A stretch of DNA of 14,119 nucleotides, from positions 1 through 14,119 of the forward strand of contig JBGCEF010000008.1 of the NCBI GenBank assembly GCA_045106175.1, in the 5' to 3' direction. This stretch comes from TMED27 sp045106175 (GTDB lineage: Bacteria; Pseudomonadota; Alphaproteobacteria; Micavibrionales; Micavibrionaceae). The notes under the pieces were generated by a model that worked only from the letters and a program-made list of their open reading frames with translations, was not told the DNA's origin and ran no database searches. The number at the start of each line of letters is the position of its first letter. Within the stretch, counting starts at the first letter, position 1. Shown here one piece after another: positions 13,179 through 14,119 of the stretch. The position numbers and the translations under genes are program-made.

Positions 13179-13423
13179 TGGTGCATTGGCGGTATATTTT
13201 TGGGCAATGAATCACAAAAACTCACTTGTAAAAGGCTTGATTCTTCACTTTTTTAAGGGGCAGACAATGATAAAATTTGTTCTGCAAAATTAACTACTTT
13301 TAATTGATGTGAGTAAGATAAAAAAGCTTGAGCTATTAATGGCCTGTAATAAAATAATACAAATTATATCAAAGGTATAACATTCCTAATTTTTCTTCTT
13401 AAAAAATGAAATAATCAGGTAAT

Positions 13424-13490
13424 AAGCGCTTGATCGAAACGTGAATTGCTTTACTGCTTTGAAAAAAGCATAAGCGCTTAATTTTAATAT
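13424..13490 (+). promoter_or_regulatory. Candidate pstS promoter region with paired AAGCGCTT sites
   Basis: AAGCGCTT occurs at 13424-13431 and 13472-13479, 48 bp apart; the second is part of the 10-bp palindrome TAAGCGCTTA (13471-13480). A promoter-like pair, TTGAAA (13459-13464), 18 nt, TTTAAT (13483-13488), places that palindrome between -35 and -10. I see no clear Pho box of the CTGTCAT type. The upstream stretch 13180-13420 is very AT-rich and shows no supported gene. Confidence 0.4.
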
Positions 13491-13527
13491 TTTGGAAGCC
13501 TAAAGAACCGGTTATTAAGGAGACAAA

Positions 13528-14119
13528 ATGAAAAAAGTATTTTTATCGATAACGGCAGTTGCAACAATGGCATTTCCTGTGACGGGGTATGCAGGAGAAC
13601 AAATTCAAATTGTCGGATCATCAACAGTTTATCCATTCGTTACCGTTGCTGCCGAAGAGTTTGGTAATAATACCGACTATAAAACACCGATTGTTGAGGC
13701 AACGGGCACAGGAGGTGGGTTTAAGCTGTTTTGCGCTGGTGTTGATGAAAAATCACCTGATGTTTCAAATGCATCTAGAACTATTAAAGACACTGAAAGA
13801 GAGCTTTGTGCTAAAAATGGCGTTAAAGAAATTACCGAAATTAAGATTGGATATGACGGTATTGTGCTCGCAAATTCCAAGAATGCGAAAGCTTTTGAGT
13901 TAACAAAAAAGCAGATCTTTCTGGCGCTTGCTAAAAAAATCCCTTCTGAAGGAGTATTGATAGATAATCCAAATCAAAAATGGAGTGACGTTGATGCCTC
14001 TCTACCAGATGAAAAAATCGAAGTCTATGGCCCGCCAACGACATCAGGGACGCGAGATGCTTTTGTTGAGCTGGTTATGGAGCCATCTTGTAAAAATCTA
14101 GATGCATTCAAAACGGCTT
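13528..14119 (+). CDS. pstS: PstS-like phosphate ABC transporter substrate-binding protein (3' partial)
   Basis: This reading frame stays open from the ATG at 13528 to the window end (197 codons), so the gene is cut by the window. A strong ribosome binding site, AAGGAGA, lies about 5 nt upstream. The protein has a signal peptide (MKKVFLSITAVATMAFPVTGYA, cleavage about A22) and should be periplasmic. IQIVGSSTVYPFV (residues 27-39) and ATGTGGGFKLFC (58-69) are typical of the PstS family; GPPTTSGTRDAF (168-179) is the second phosphate-contact loop. It binds phosphate and delivers it to the PstCAB importer. The pst genes presumably follow beyond the window. It lies outside the island. Confidence 0.93.
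   Translation, partial: MKKVFLSITAVATMAFPVTGYAGEQIQIVGSSTVYPFVTVAAEEFGNNTDYKTPIVEATGTGGGFKLFCAGVDEKSPDVSNASRTIKDTERELCAKNGVKEITEIKIGYDGIVLANSKNAKAFELTKKQIFLALAKKIPSEGVLIDNPNQKWSDVDASLPDEKIEVYGPPTTSGTRDAFVELVMEPSCKNLDAFKTA

Noticed and set aside
13207..13293. Possible 28-residue reading frame (MNHKNSLVKG...) before pstS
   Set aside because: It has no ribosome binding site at its first ATG, lies in very AT-rich spacer and shows no recognisable features. An 8-codon version with AAGGGG upstream is too short to support.

Overview
The window looks like the chromosome of an alphaproteobacterium with AT-leaning DNA. The evidence is the form of the rRNA and initiator tRNA, the thiO-thiS-thiG-thiF order behind a TPP riboswitch, and the LuxI/LuxR-type genes. 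No species can be named from the sequence alone.

Layout. Positions 1-560 hold the end of an rRNA operon: the 23S 3' end, the 5S gene inside a 14-bp processing stem, and a terminator. No tRNA-fMet follows the 5S, although many alphaproteobacterial rrn operons end with one. Positions 626-4720 hold housekeeping and envelope genes: an unrecognised 223-aa protein with a possibly leaderless start, a DoxX-like membrane protein (minus strand), a cold-shock protein with a long structured leader, a secreted redoxin followed at once by a SIMPL-domain protein, a 69-residue protein with its own promoter and terminator, and inorganic pyrophosphatase. Positions 4719-7877 (minus strand) are a thiamine-thiazole operon, thiO-thiS-thiG-thiF, with overlapping or tightly packed genes, a TPP riboswitch leader, and a ThiF that carries a C-terminal rhodanese domain.

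The most interesting region is 8032-13136. The 3' end of tRNA-fMet (7972-8048) and the bases just after it are repeated exactly (19 bp) at 13118-13136. A good intrinsic terminator lies just beyond the distal copy, as if the tRNA's own terminator had been pushed 5 kb away. The roughly 5.1 kb between the repeats therefore reads as a genomic island in the initiator tRNA gene, and no integrase is visible inside it. It has two gene blocks. On the minus strand, an AraC-type regulator and an NmrA/SDR-type NAD(P)-binding protein run toward the tRNA. On the plus strand is a compact quorum-sensing cassette: XRE-type regulator, LuxR-type receptor (1-nt overlap), a long divergent LuxI-type acyl-homoserine-lactone synthase, and an 88-aa unknown protein 7 nt behind it. 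A 27-bp repeat with paired ACGGTA boxes occurs both between the two blocks and near the right end.

After the island come an AT-rich spacer with an AAGCGCTT site pair and the first 197 codons of a PstS-like phosphate-binding protein that runs off the window end.
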